Part shown: piece by piece, positions 32,829 through 41,297 of the stretch
How the letters are laid out: each line of letters opens with the position of its first letter
Numbering within the stretch: the stretch's first letter is position 1
NCBI GenBank assembly: GCA_042088875.1
Contig: JBELLF010000002.1
Span: forward strand, 1 to 48,481
Direction: 5' to 3'
Length of the DNA: 48,481 nucleotides
Source: Marisimplicoccus framensis_A
GTDB lineage: Bacteria > Bacteroidota > Bacteroidia > Flavobacteriales > Flavobacteriaceae
Notes under the pieces: generated by a model
Told to the model about the DNA's origin: nothing
The model's input: only the letters and a program-made list of their open reading frames with translations
The model's database searches: none
Position numbers and translations under genes: made by a program

Positions 32829-33764
32829 TTGAAGATAGGTGTACTAGGATATATTGGTTCAAGAAATATTGGGGATTATGTTCAAACCAAGGCCGCAATT
32901 GACTTGATACACCCGGTTAATCATACGGTTCTTGATAGAGAAGACCTTCATAAATTTAAAGGACCTAAGATAAAGACAATCATCAATGGATGGTTTATGG
33001 AAAATCCTAAAAATTGGCCACCAAACAATAATATATCTCCATTATTTATTTCTTTTCATATTAATCCTTCTGCAGAGAAAGAGCTACTAAAACCAGAATC
33101 ATTAAATTATCTAAAACAACATGAACCTATTGGATGTAGGGACACTTATACTCAAAACCTACTTCAAAAGAAAGGAATTAAATCATACCATTCATCTTGT
33201 ATAACCACAACTTTTAATAGAGATAAATACATTAATAATAAAATTAAACCAGAAGGGGTTATTGTAATAGGAGCATTTGACAGACTAAACCCATCAATTG
33301 ACTTTAGCTCAATATATAAGTTAATATTTTCACTAATCAAATATCCAATACATAAGGTTCAATATCTGATAAAGAAGCAATCTTTTGAAAACCACCTAAG
33401 TAATCAAAATATAATAGTTAAGAGACATCAACAAACACCAAAAAGAAAAATTTCATCTCATAATCAAGGGCTTAATCTTGCCAACGACATGTTGAAAGAA
33501 ATTGCTAATAGTGAAATTATAATTACTTCTAGAATTCATGCAGCTTTACCTGCTTTAGCAATGGGCCTTAGGGTGATTTTTATTAATGAAGGATTAAGTC
33601 ACAAGAATCATAAATCAAGAATAGTAGATGTAAATAAATTTTTTATGACTGTAAGTTTAAAAGAATTTTTTATGACTAATTTAGAGACAATACAAAAAAA
33701 TACTGATCATAAAGTTTATTTCAAGAAAATCAAAGAAACAGTAACTAAATTTATAAATGAATGA
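32829..33764 (+). CDS. Polysaccharide pyruvyl transferase family protein
   Basis: 311 residues, TTG start at 32829, one base after the previous stop. Typical PF04230 features: MKIGVLGYIGSRNIGDYVQTKAA, PIGCRDTYTQNLLQKKGI, the ITSRIHAALPALAMGLRVIFINEG end block. These enzymes put pyruvate ketals on sugars of exopolysaccharides. The C-terminal active-site region (SRIHAALPALA) is intact. It overlaps purD by four bases (ATGA), so all four genes from 29436 share one transcript. Confidence 0.86.
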   Translation: MKIGVLGYIGSRNIGDYVQTKAAIDLIHPVNHTVLDREDLHKFKGPKIKTIINGWFMENPKNWPPNNNISPLFISFHINPSAEKELLKPESLNYLKQHEPIGCRDTYTQNLLQKKGIKSYHSSCITTTFNRDKYINNKIKPEGVIVIGAFDRLNPSIDFSSIYKLIFSLIKYPIHKVQYLIKKQSFENHLSNQNIIVKRHQQTPKRKISSHNQGLNLANDMLKEIANSEIIITSRIHAALPALAMGLRVIFINEGLSHKNHKSRIVDVNKFFMTVSLKEFFMTNLETIQKNTDHKVYFKKIKETVTKFINE

Positions 33765-35032
33765 ATGTTTTGGTTTTAGGCTCAGGAGGAAGAGAACATG
33801 CAATAATCAGAAGCTTTACAAACAGCAAACAAGTAAGTAAAATTTATGCTCTTCCGGGTAATGGCGGAACTAGCACAATTGCAACAAATATTCAAGGTGA
33901 CGTAAATGACTTCACAAAAATAAAAGAAGAAGTAATTAATAACAATATCTCTTTGGTCTTTGTCGGACCAGAGGATCCAATAGTAAATGGTATTTATGAT
34001 TTTTTTAAATCAGATGATTTCCTAAAAAATATTAAAATTATTGCACCAAGTAAAAATGCAGGACAACTTGAGGGTAGTAAAGAGTTTGCAAAAAAATTTA
34101 TGGAGAGGTACAACATACCCACTGCTAAACATGGTACGTTTACAAAAGAGAATATTAATCAATCTGATGCTTTTTTGGAAAGCATGACCCCTCCGTATGT
34201 TCTAAAAGCAGACGGTCTTGCAGCTGGCAAGGGAGTTTTAATTATTAATAATCTGCAGGAAGCTAAAGATGAACTAAGAAGCATGATTTTAGATAAAAAA
34301 TTTGGCGATTCATCATCAAAAGTTGTTATAGAGGAGTTTTTAGATGGAATAGAGTTGTCATGTTTTGTTCTCACTGACGGGAAGAATTACAAAACACTCC
34401 CATTTGCTAAAGATTATAAAAAAATTGGAGAGGGAGACACTGGTTTAAACACCGGGGGAATGGGTGCAATATCCCCTGTTCCATTTTTAGATGATAAGTT
34501 TCTAGAAAAAATTGAAGAAAGAATTATAAAACCTACAATCTATGGCATTAAAAAAGAAGACATGGAATACACGGGTATTGTTTTTATTGGATTAATTAAA
34601 GTGGGTGAAGATCCTTATGTAATAGAATATAATGTCAGAATGGGAGACCCTGAAACTGAAGTTGTTTTTCCAAGAATCAAAAATGATCTTTTTGATCTTT
34701 TAAATTCAATGGGTACAACGGATTTTGAAAAAATAAAATTAATAATTGATGATGAACATGCTGCCACAATAATTATGGTCTCAGGTGGATACCCTCTGAA
34801 TTATGAAAAAAATAAAATAATTTCAGGTTTAACAAAAGAAACAGACTCCATAATTTTTCATGCTGGAACAAAAAAAGTTGATGATACTTTTTTAACCAAT
34901 GGAGGAAGGGTTATTGCTGTAACATCTCTATCGAAAAACTACAGGGATGCTTTAAAATCATCATATAATCAGATAAAAAAAATAAGCTTTGACCAAGCTT
35001 ACTTCAGGCAAGATATAGGTTTTGATTTATAG
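33761..35032 (+). CDS. purD: Phosphoribosylamine-glycine ligase
   Basis: 423 residues. Purine pathway ATP-grasp enzyme that makes glycinamide ribotide. GSGGREHAI at the N-terminus, FVGPEDPIVNG, YVLKADGLAAGKGV, GDTGLNTGGMGAISP and YNVRMGDPETEVV are the family motifs in order. Normal length. Start ATG overlaps the pyruvyl transferase stop. It converges on the small membrane gene at 35027 by six bases. Placement behind glycan genes is a co-transcription effect rather than evidence of shared function. Confidence 0.97.
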   Translation: MNVLVLGSGGREHAIIRSFTNSKQVSKIYALPGNGGTSTIATNIQGDVNDFTKIKEEVINNNISLVFVGPEDPIVNGIYDFFKSDDFLKNIKIIAPSKNAGQLEGSKEFAKKFMERYNIPTAKHGTFTKENINQSDAFLESMTPPYVLKADGLAAGKGVLIINNLQEAKDELRSMILDKKFGDSSSKVVIEEFLDGIELSCFVLTDGKNYKTLPFAKDYKKIGEGDTGLNTGGMGAISPVPFLDDKFLEKIEERIIKPTIYGIKKEDMEYTGIVFIGLIKVGEDPYVIEYNVRMGDPETEVVFPRIKNDLFDLLNSMGTTDFEKIKLIIDDEHAATIIMVSGGYPLNYEKNKIISGLTKETDSIIFHAGTKKVDDTFLTNGGRVIAVTSLSKNYRDALKSSYNQIKKISFDQAYFRQDIGFDL

Positions 35033-35257
35033 GAAAGAATGAGAAGTAACATCCTTGTCTTCCTCTCCATTGTTATCAAACTCTTTTAACTTTTTAATCC
35101 AGTAAGCAGCTCCAATTATAGCAATTAATATAAATGTCCAAGAAACAATATTTGCTATATACCAACTATCGTATTGAATAGTTCTTAATAAATCAAAAGG
35201 GAGGAAAAGAATTTCTTCAAAAAGCCAAGCTAGGGAATAAAAAAAGTCTTTAACCAT
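35027..35257 (-). CDS. Small membrane protein, DUF6341-like
   Basis: 76 residues from the ATG at 35257 (MVKDFFYSLAWLFEEILFLP); a longer frame exists to 35308 but the shorter start fits this conserved flavobacterial family and leaves space for a promoter. One membrane helix (about 38-57: VSWTFILIAIIGAAYWIKKL) and a conserved acidic tail ending VTSHSFL. The adjacent gene at 35293 is the DUF6427-like membrane protein, a pairing I recognise from flavobacteria. Function unknown. Confidence 0.75.
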   Translation of the reverse strand: MVKDFFYSLAWLFEEILFLPFDLLRTIQYDSWYIANIVSWTFILIAIIGAAYWIKKLKEFDNNGEEDKDVTSHSFL

Positions 35258-35272
35258 AATTAAATTTTTATA

Positions 35273-35280
35273 CAAAATTA
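35273..35280 (-). promoter_or_regulatory. -7 element of the DUF6341-like gene (TAATTTTG)
   Basis: Exact TAnnTTTG match on the minus strand, 15 bases before the ATG at 35257. It lies just upstream of the divergent gene at 35293. Confidence 0.5.
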
Positions 35281-35292
35281 ATACATTGAAGT

Positions 35293-36240
35293 ATGTTTGC
35301 AAAGACATTTGAAAAATTTTCTTACACTTCAGTTGTTATACCTACACTTCTTCTTTTAGGAATTTCATATTACTATACAACTCTTGAAATAACAGAGTCA
35401 TTATTTGAATCAAAATTCATTAATGGAATTTTAATTTTTGGAGCATTAGCACTATCATGTTATTCTATAGATACAGTTACTAGACAACTGACAATAGAAA
35501 GGACAAACAGGAACGCATACCATTTATTATTGTATCCATTAATTATTATGTGTTATCCAGTTGAGTCGATTGACATGAGATTTATAGTATCATCAGCAGT
35601 AATATGGGCAGCATGGAGAAATGTGAGAATATTTGTTGAAATTAATAATCCTGAAAGGAAAAATAAAAGATTACTTGATGCCTCTGTTCTTCTTAGTTTT
35701 TCCTCATTGATAATTGTTGAAAACCTAATTATTTTTATTTACCCCCTCATTGTTCTAATTACTTCAAATATTAACAGAGATTTTAAATATTTTATAATAA
35801 TTTTTATGACTCCGCTTATTATTCTGCCTTCAGGATATGTGCTTTTATCTTTTTTATCACTAGATACTTATTTGTTCAGTTCTTACTTTTTTGGAGATCA
35901 ACTTCAAATATTTGATGAATTTAAGCTTTTTCTGCCCTTTAACTATATCCCTATATATGTTGTTTTTATATTATACATATTATCAGTGATACTTAAATTT
36001 AATAGAGCTTCTGGATTACAGAGAAGAATTTTAGATTTTGTTGGTATTCTCTTCTTTATATTAACAGCCTACTTTTTTTCTATGAATCAGGAACTCACTG
36101 GCTCTGAGTTTCATTATCTATCACTTATATTAGTTTATTTCATATCTCAAATTTTTGTAAAAAAAATAAAGAGTTTATATGTAAACTTTATCTTTATAGT
36201 TTTGATTGCTACATTAGTAACTTTTAACTTTTTTATATGA
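35293..36240 (+). CDS. Polytopic membrane protein, DUF6427-like
   Basis: 315 residues dominated by hydrophobic helices; I count about eight to ten (for example residues 13-30, 43-60, 78-95 and onward). Loops are short, the charged positions few, and no soluble domain is apparent. The match to the DUF6427 family of flavobacteria rests on size, layout and its neighbours (DUF6341-like, purD). Function not known. The stop overlaps the ATG of the DUF4254 gene (ATGA), so the two are translationally coupled. Confidence 0.62.
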   Translation: MFAKTFEKFSYTSVVIPTLLLLGISYYYTTLEITESLFESKFINGILIFGALALSCYSIDTVTRQLTIERTNRNAYHLLLYPLIIMCYPVESIDMRFIVSSAVIWAAWRNVRIFVEINNPERKNKRLLDASVLLSFSSLIIVENLIIFIYPLIVLITSNINRDFKYFIIIFMTPLIILPSGYVLLSFLSLDTYLFSSYFFGDQLQIFDEFKLFLPFNYIPIYVVFILYILSVILKFNRASGLQRRILDFVGILFFILTAYFFSMNQELTGSEFHYLSLILVYFISQIFVKKIKSLYVNFIFIVLIATLVTFNFFI

Positions 36241-36854
36241 CAAAAACTGCAATAAGTTCTCTTGCTATTAAAGTATTTGAAAAATCTGTATATGATTATC
36301 ATGTTCACGATGATATAAACAAATTAGCTTCTAATCCATATGACAAAAAAGACTTTGAACATTTGCTCTATGAAAAGAATTGGATTGATACTGTCCAGTG
36401 GCATTATGAAGATATCATAAGAGACCCTTACATAGATCCAAAAGAAGGAATGAAACTTAAGAGGCTTATTGATAGTTCTAACCAAAAAAGAACAGAGATG
36501 GTAGAATATATAGATTCCTATTTCTTAAAGTTATATTCTAATATCATATCAAAAGCTGATGCTAAAGTAAATACTGAAAGTCCTGCATGGGCTCTAGATA
36601 GACTTTCGATATTAATTCTAAAAATATACCACATGAAAGAGGAGTCTCTGAGAGAAGATGTAAGTGAGCAGCATAGAAAAAAATGTAATCAAAAACTTCA
36701 AGTTCTTCTTGAACAAAGAAAAGATTTGTCAGAATCTATAGATCACCTTCTCAAAGATTTATCAAAAGGTAAAAAGATAATGAAGGTTTATAAACAAATG
36801 AAAATGTACAATGATGAAACCTTAAACCCAGTTCTTTATAAAAAAGATGAATAA
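36237..36854 (+). CDS. DUF4254 protein
   Basis: 205 residues, all helical and hydrophilic. Motifs such as LYEKNWIDTVQWHYEDIIRDPYIDPKEGMKLKRLIDSSNQKRTEMVEYID, SPAWALDRLSILILKIYHM and a heptad-like region with LLEQRKDLSESIDHLL match the DUF4254 family. It is regularly found next to a family-9 glycosyltransferase, as here (overlap 36847-36854). A role in assembling or regulating lipopolysaccharide synthesis is inferred only from that neighbour. No signal peptide. Confidence 0.82.
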   Translation: MTKTAISSLAIKVFEKSVYDYHVHDDINKLASNPYDKKDFEHLLYEKNWIDTVQWHYEDIIRDPYIDPKEGMKLKRLIDSSNQKRTEMVEYIDSYFLKLYSNIISKADAKVNTESPAWALDRLSILILKIYHMKEESLREDVSEQHRKKCNQKLQVLLEQRKDLSESIDHLLKDLSKGKKIMKVYKQMKMYNDETLNPVLYKKDE

Positions 36855-37911
36855 AAAAAATGATAGACCAATTTTGGTTTATAGGTTTTCTTCACTTGGG
36901 GATATAGCAATGACTATTCCTGTATTGAGATCATTTTTCCATTCATACCCTAATCAAAAAATTCTTTTTATATCTAGACCTTACGCTTCACCGCTATTTA
37001 AAGAATTTGAAAACTTAGAATTTATACCCATAGATTTTAATAATTATAGAGGATTAGGAGGCCTGTTTAGTCTTTTTTCAAAACTCTATGTAAAAAGGGT
37101 AAAAGCAGTCGTTGATCTTCATGGAGTTTTAAGGACAAAAATTTTAAATCTACTTTTTACATTAACATTTACAAAAGTAAAATCTATAGACAAAGGAAGG
37201 TATGAGAGAAAAAAATTGATTAGAAAAAAAAATAAAATTTTTAAACCGTTAACCCACGTTCACTACAAATACTCTGATGTTTTTAGAGGAATTGGATACC
37301 CTGTTGATTTGAGCAATCATGAATACCCAATAAAACCCTTTTTAAATCAAGAAAGTATAGAAAAAGAAATATTATCTAAAAACACGCAAAAAAAAATAAT
37401 TGGTATTGCTCCTTTTGCAGCTCATAAAGGAAAAAATTATCCTCTAGATTTGATGCAAAAGGTAATTGCATATCTTCAGAAAGATCATATAATCTATCTG
37501 TTTGGTGGAGGAAGCGATAACCTAAAACAACTGAATATTTGGGAAAATGTATATGATAATGTAATTGACCTATCAAACAAACTTAACCTTGAACAACAAA
37601 TCAATATTATACATTATTTAGACTTAATGATATCTATGGATTCCGCTAATGGACATCTTGCAGCAAATTACAATATTCCTGTTTTAACACTTTGGGGGAT
37701 GACTCATCCATTTTGTGGATTTATGCCATTTGATCAACCCCAAGAAAATTCAATTACAATTGACAGAAACAATTTCCCTTATATTCCAACTTCAATCTTT
37801 GGTAATAAAATTCCAAAAGACTACGAGAATGCTTTTAGATCAATTGACCCAAAAACTGTTATTGAAAAGGCATTAGAAATTTTATCTTTAACTAAACTTC
37901 ATCATAATTAA
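36847..37911 (+). CDS. Glycosyltransferase family 9 (heptosyltransferase-like)
   Basis: 354 residues. N-terminal VYRFSSLGDIAMTIPVLRSFFHSYP and the C-terminal IGIAPFAAHKGKNYPLDLM, LFGGGSDN and DLMISMDSANGHLAANYNIPVLTLWGMTHP are the GT9 signatures for ADP-heptose:LPS transfer. The usual 'G-x-x-G-x-x-H' of the donor site is intact. The exact sugar is inferred. It overlaps the DUF4254 gene by eight bases and converges on the ferredoxin with a 20-base overlap. Confidence 0.86.
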   Translation: MNKKNDRPILVYRFSSLGDIAMTIPVLRSFFHSYPNQKILFISRPYASPLFKEFENLEFIPIDFNNYRGLGGLFSLFSKLYVKRVKAVVDLHGVLRTKILNLLFTLTFTKVKSIDKGRYERKKLIRKKNKIFKPLTHVHYKYSDVFRGIGYPVDLSNHEYPIKPFLNQESIEKEILSKNTQKKIIGIAPFAAHKGKNYPLDLMQKVIAYLQKDHIIYLFGGGSDNLKQLNIWENVYDNVIDLSNKLNLEQQINIIHYLDLMISMDSANGHLAANYNIPVLTLWGMTHPFCGFMPFDQPQENSITIDRNNFPYIPTSIFGNKIPKDYENAFRSIDPKTVIEKALEILSLTKLHHN

Positions 37912-38173
37912 TCTCAACTTCATCTGATGCAGGACGAGCTTGACAAGAAAGTATATATCCATTATCAACTTCATCATCGGTCAAAATTTGATTATTATCC
38001 ATTTTCACAGACCCTTTATTTAGCTTTGCAAGACATGAACTACAGATACCTCCCTGACATGAGTATGGAGCATCAATATCATTTTCAAGAGCAAGCTCTA
38101 ATATTGTTTTGTCATCTTGCATTTCAAGATTGTGCTCAATATCATCACAGATAATTTTAATTTTCTTTGACAT
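37892..38173 (-). CDS. [2Fe-2S] ferredoxin, plant type
   Basis: 93 residues from the ATG at 38173; extra upstream codons to 38212 have no family match. Cluster ligands are Cys39, Cys44, Cys47 and Cys77 in the pattern C-x4-C-x2-C-x29-C (SCQGGICSSC...LSCQAR). It acts as an electron carrier; in flavobacteria similar single-domain ferredoxins serve varied reductases, so the partner is not clear. An (AAT)5 repeat sits in its upstream region (38194-38208). No -7 TAnnTTTG element was found close to the start. Confidence 0.85.
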   Translation of the reverse strand: MSKKIKIICDDIEHNLEMQDDKTILELALENDIDAPYSCQGGICSSCLAKLNKGSVKMDNNQILTDDEVDNGYILSCQARPASDEVEINYDEV

Positions 38174-38260
38174 ATATGAATTATTGTTAGGGCAATAATA
38201 ATAATAATTCAATATATATTTAAAATAAATATTGTAATTTAATTATCCAACTTTAAAAAA

Positions 38261-38662
38261 ATGAAAAATTATACTAAATCAGCAAGCTGTTGTATACTGG
38301 AAAAAAATAGCTCTATTAAGGGTGAATTCAAATCTGAGTGTGACTTTAGAGTTGATGGAGACTTTGAAGGAACGATTGAAACAAATGGAAAAGTAGTAAT
38401 AGGTAAAAATGGCCGTATTCAGGGGACTGTAGTATGCTCATCTGCAGATATTGAAGGGTCTATTAAAGGAACTATTCATGTAGAAGACTTATTATCAATA
38501 AGATCGACTGGAGAAGTTAAAGGAGATGTTGTTATGTCTAAGTTAGTTGTAGAGGCAGGAGCTGTTTTCAATGCTAAATCTTCAATGAAAGTAGAAGGTG
38601 CAGTAGATTCTTCTATAAAAAAGATCACAAATTTTAAAGAAGCTCGTGAAAAAACAGCCTAA
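38261..38662 (+). CDS. Bactofilin
   Basis: 133 residues. A central beta-helix of repeats (IKGEFKSECDFRVDGDFEGTIETNGKVVIGKNGRIQGTVVCSSADIEGSIKGTIHVEDLLSIRSTGEVKGDVV) flanked by short flexible ends. Bactofilins are polymer-forming scaffolds used in cell shape and wall synthesis. No membrane helix; it may bind the membrane through the tail or partners. The last 17 bases overlap the atpZ GTG, so translation of atpZ is probably coupled. Confidence 0.9.
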   Translation: MKNYTKSASCCILEKNSSIKGEFKSECDFRVDGDFEGTIETNGKVVIGKNGRIQGTVVCSSADIEGSIKGTIHVEDLLSIRSTGEVKGDVVMSKLVVEAGAVFNAKSSMKVEGAVDSSIKKITNFKEAREKTA

Positions 38663-38849
38663 ACCTTGGATAATTCTTTCAGGTTTAGTTTTTCAAATTG
38701 CAGCTGTAATGTACCTTCTAGTTAGACTTGGAGCATGGGCTGATTCAAATTTTCAAAATCAATCTAATCAATATACTTTGGCACTATCATTCCTTGGTAT
38801 TATTCTCATAATTTTTTTAATTCTTTCACAGACAAAAAATTTAAAATAA
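38646..38849 (+). CDS. atpZ: AtpZ/AtpI-like ATP synthase assembly protein
   Basis: 67 residues with a GTG start overlapping the bactofilin end. Two membrane helices (about 9-31 and 44-61) with a short loop (LGAWADSNFQNQSNQY) match the AtpZ family, a Mg/Ca-linked helper that precedes the F0 genes. GTG is chosen because no ATG is available. It is followed 88 bases later by atpB with a -7 element between, so the atp genes have their own promoter. Confidence 0.8.
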   Translation: MKKQPKPWIILSGLVFQIAAVMYLLVRLGAWADSNFQNQSNQYTLALSFLGIILIIFLILSQTKNLK

Positions 38850-38898
38850 CTTTTTAAATTTTGACCTAAAATGATTTTAAAAATATCTATTTATACCT

Positions 38899-38906
38899 TA
38901 CATTTG
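38899..38906 (+). promoter_or_regulatory. -7 element of the atp operon (TACATTTG)
   Basis: Exact TAnnTTTG match, 31 bases before the atpB ATG at 38938. Confidence 0.6.
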
Positions 38907-38937
38907 TCGCGCAATACTTAATCCACCTAGTTTAAGC

Positions 38938-40008
38938 ATGGTACACAGAATTAGCAGATTTTTCTTTCTTTCATTAATGCTAGTTTGCACCTCTTTTGGT
39001 TACGCTTTAGAAGAAGAGAAAGAACAAACACTGCAAGAAGAAATCACCGAGTATATCTATCACCATGTTCAAGACTCGCATGACTTTTCACTTTTCTCTA
39101 CTAAGGATAAAAAAACTGATGAGAAGAAGTACTATGGATTTCCTCTACCAGTAATTCTTATAGATGACGGGGTGAAATTTTTTATGTCATCCAAACTTGA
39201 TCATGGAAATAAAGTTGTTGAGTCCTCAGGAAAATATTATAAGCTTTATCATGGAAAGATATATAATACGGATAAAGAGGGATATATTTCTTATGATGAA
39301 AATGGTAATGTAAACAATGCAAGACCTTTAGATCTTTCAATTACTAAAAGTGTTTTTTCAATACTACTAGTTTCAATACTTATGTTTTATCTTTTTAGGT
39401 CACTTGCAAGGTCATATAACGATAATAACCAAATTGCTAAAGGTGTTGGAAGATTTTTTGAGCCAATTGTTATCTACATAAGAGATGAAATTGCAATACC
39501 TAGTATAGGAGAAGAGAAGTATAAAAAGTACATGTCTTTTTTACTTACCCTATTCTTTTTTATTTGGTTTTTAAATCTTTTAGGATTAAGTCCTCTAGGT
39601 GTTAATGCCACTGGAAACATAGCAGTAACATTTGGATTAGCACTTATTACCTTTTTAATAACAAACTTTACTGCAAATAAAACTTATTGGAAACATATTT
39701 TTTGGATGCCAGGTGTACCAGTATGGTTAAAGCCTTTTTTAGCACCTGTAGAACTATTAGGGGTAATAATCAAACCTTTTTCTTTAATGATCAGATTATA
39801 TGCTAATATTCTCGCAGGTCATGTAGTATTATATAGCTTAATTGGACTAATTTTTATCTTTAAAAATTTAGTTGGATCAAGCTTATCTCTCGTCCTAGTA
39901 TTTTTTATATCCTTAATCGAAATACTTGTAGCTTTGTTACAAGCGTATATTTTTACGCTTTTATCTGCATTGTATTTTGGTTTTGCAGTACAAGAGGACG
40001 AACACTAA
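38938..40008 (+). CDS. atpB: F0F1 ATP synthase subunit a
   Basis: 356 residues, longer than the usual 240-270 because of an N-terminal extension of about 130 residues that starts with a signal peptide (MVHRISRFFFLSLMLVCTSFGYA), as in many Bacteroidota. The membrane part has the proton-channel arginine R286 in PFSLMIRLYANILAGH. Subunit a forms the half-channels next to the c-ring. First gene of atpBEFHAG. Confidence 0.96.
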   Translation: MVHRISRFFFLSLMLVCTSFGYALEEEKEQTLQEEITEYIYHHVQDSHDFSLFSTKDKKTDEKKYYGFPLPVILIDDGVKFFMSSKLDHGNKVVESSGKYYKLYHGKIYNTDKEGYISYDENGNVNNARPLDLSITKSVFSILLVSILMFYLFRSLARSYNDNNQIAKGVGRFFEPIVIYIRDEIAIPSIGEEKYKKYMSFLLTLFFFIWFLNLLGLSPLGVNATGNIAVTFGLALITFLITNFTANKTYWKHIFWMPGVPVWLKPFLAPVELLGVIIKPFSLMIRLYANILAGHVVLYSLIGLIFIFKNLVGSSLSLVLVFFISLIEILVALLQAYIFTLLSALYFGFAVQEDEH

Positions 40009-40040
40009 TTAAACTAAATGTATAACTTAAATTTATAAAA

Positions 40041-40235
40041 ATGGAAATACCAAAAATAATCGGAGCAGGAATTGTAATAATTGGAACTGGAATCGGGATC
40101 GGCATGATCGGTCGTGGCGCTATGGATGCAATTGGAAGACAACCTGATGCTTCAAATAAAATTCTTGTTGCAGCTATTGTTATAGCAGCACTAATAGAGG
40201 GAATTGCTTTTGCTGCATTGTTTGCCGTTAATTAA
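40041..40235 (+). CDS. atpE: F0F1 ATP synthase subunit c
   Basis: 64 residues. Two helices joined by the polar loop RQPD: the glycine-rich first helix (GAGIVIIGTGIGIGMIGRGAMDAIG) and the second with the proton-carrying Glu53 (ALIEGIAFAALF). The Na+-type motif is missing, so H+ is the likely ion. Length is short but normal for this subunit. Confidence 0.97.
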   Translation: MEIPKIIGAGIVIIGTGIGIGMIGRGAMDAIGRQPDASNKILVAAIVIAALIEGIAFAALFAVN

Positions 40236-40247
40236 TAATACTAACTT

Positions 40248-40745
40248 ATGGAAAAGTTAATAAGTGAATTTTCTTCTGGTCTTTTTTTCTGGCAGACTAT
40301 AATATTTGTTACGCTAATTTTCTTATTAAGAAAATATGCGTGGAAACCTATATTGGATACTGTTAACGAAAGAGAGAAATCTATACGAGACTCTCTAAAT
40401 TCAGCGAAAGAAGCAAAAAAAGAAATGGAAAATATTCAAGCGGAGAACAAAAAAATTCTACAAGAAGCAAGAGCTGAAAGTGATGCAATGATTAATCAGG
40501 CAAAACAATCAGGTAAAGAGCTAGTTGAAAAGGCAAAATCTGATGCTAGGTCTGAGGCAGAAAACATTTTAGTACAAGCCAGGTCTTCGATAGAAAATGA
40601 GAAAAGAGCAGCTATGAAAGAAATTAAAAATCAAGTTGCGGATCTTTCAATTGACATCGCTACAAAAGTTCTTGAGCAAGAGCTTGATAAAGATAAAAAT
40701 CATGAATTTATAGATAAGCTTTTAAACCAAAAAAAGTTTAATTAA
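40248..40745 (+). CDS. atpF: F0F1 ATP synthase subunit b
   Basis: 165 residues. One N-terminal membrane helix (about 9-28, FFWQTIIFVTLIFLLRKYAW) followed by a long charged helix (about 35-145) that dimerises and forms the outer stalk. The motif KPILDTVNEREKSI and the C-terminal KVLEQELDKDKNHEFIDKLL are typical. A single b gene, as in most bacteria. Starts 12 bases after atpE. Confidence 0.95.
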   Translation: MEKLISEFSSGLFFWQTIIFVTLIFLLRKYAWKPILDTVNEREKSIRDSLNSAKEAKKEMENIQAENKKILQEARAESDAMINQAKQSGKELVEKAKSDARSEAENILVQARSSIENEKRAAMKEIKNQVADLSIDIATKVLEQELDKDKNHEFIDKLLNQKKFN

Positions 40746-40750
40746 ATAAT

Positions 40751-41287
40751 ATGACTATCACAACAACATCTAAAAGATATGCTAAAGCTTTGATTCTAAA
40801 TGCAATTGATCAAGGAAAGCTTGACATGTTGTTTGAAGAAATATTATACTTTTCTTCTATTTTAGAAGATTCAGAAGAATTAAAAGACTTTATATCAAAT
40901 CCTACAATTTCAAAAGACCTCAAAAAATCTTTACTGAATGATATTACTGGCAATTCGTTGCCCAATATTTCAGTTTTATTTAATCTTTTAACAGTAAAAA
41001 ACAGGATAGATATAATTCTTAGTGTTTGTTCTTCCTTTGTCAAGTTATATTATAATCACAAAAATATTGTTGAGGTTACAGTTACAACTCCAGTCGAAAT
41101 TTCTGATGAAGTTGAATTATCAATTAAGAAGTATATCTCATCAATCAAAAAAGGTGAAGTTAAATTGACAAAAAAGAAGGATGAAAGCTTGATCGCAGGC
41201 TTTACGCTTGACTTTGACAACACCAGACTAGATGCAAGTATTAAAAAGAGAATAAGCATGATGAAAAAGCAACTTAAAACAAATTAA
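40751..41287 (+). CDS. atpH: F0F1 ATP synthase subunit delta
   Basis: 178 residues. The delta subunit tops the alpha3beta3 head and joins the outer stalk. N-terminal YAKALILNAIDQGKLDMLFEEILYF and the C-terminal strand VELTKKKDESLIAGFTLDFDNTRLDASIKKRI follow the OSCP/delta family. The start (ATG at 40751) follows atpF by five bases. Confidence 0.93.
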   Translation: MTITTTSKRYAKALILNAIDQGKLDMLFEEILYFSSILEDSEELKDFISNPTISKDLKKSLLNDITGNSLPNISVLFNLLTVKNRIDIILSVCSSFVKLYYNHKNIVEVTVTTPVEISDEVELSIKKYISSIKKGEVKLTKKKDESLIAGFTLDFDNTRLDASIKKRISMMKKQLKTN

Positions 41288-41297
41288 ATAATAAAAA

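Noticed and set aside
38194..38208. (AAT)5 run upstream of the ferredoxin gene as a phase switch
   Set aside because: Short, in non-coding AT-rich DNA, and a 3-base unit in a leader would have little effect.
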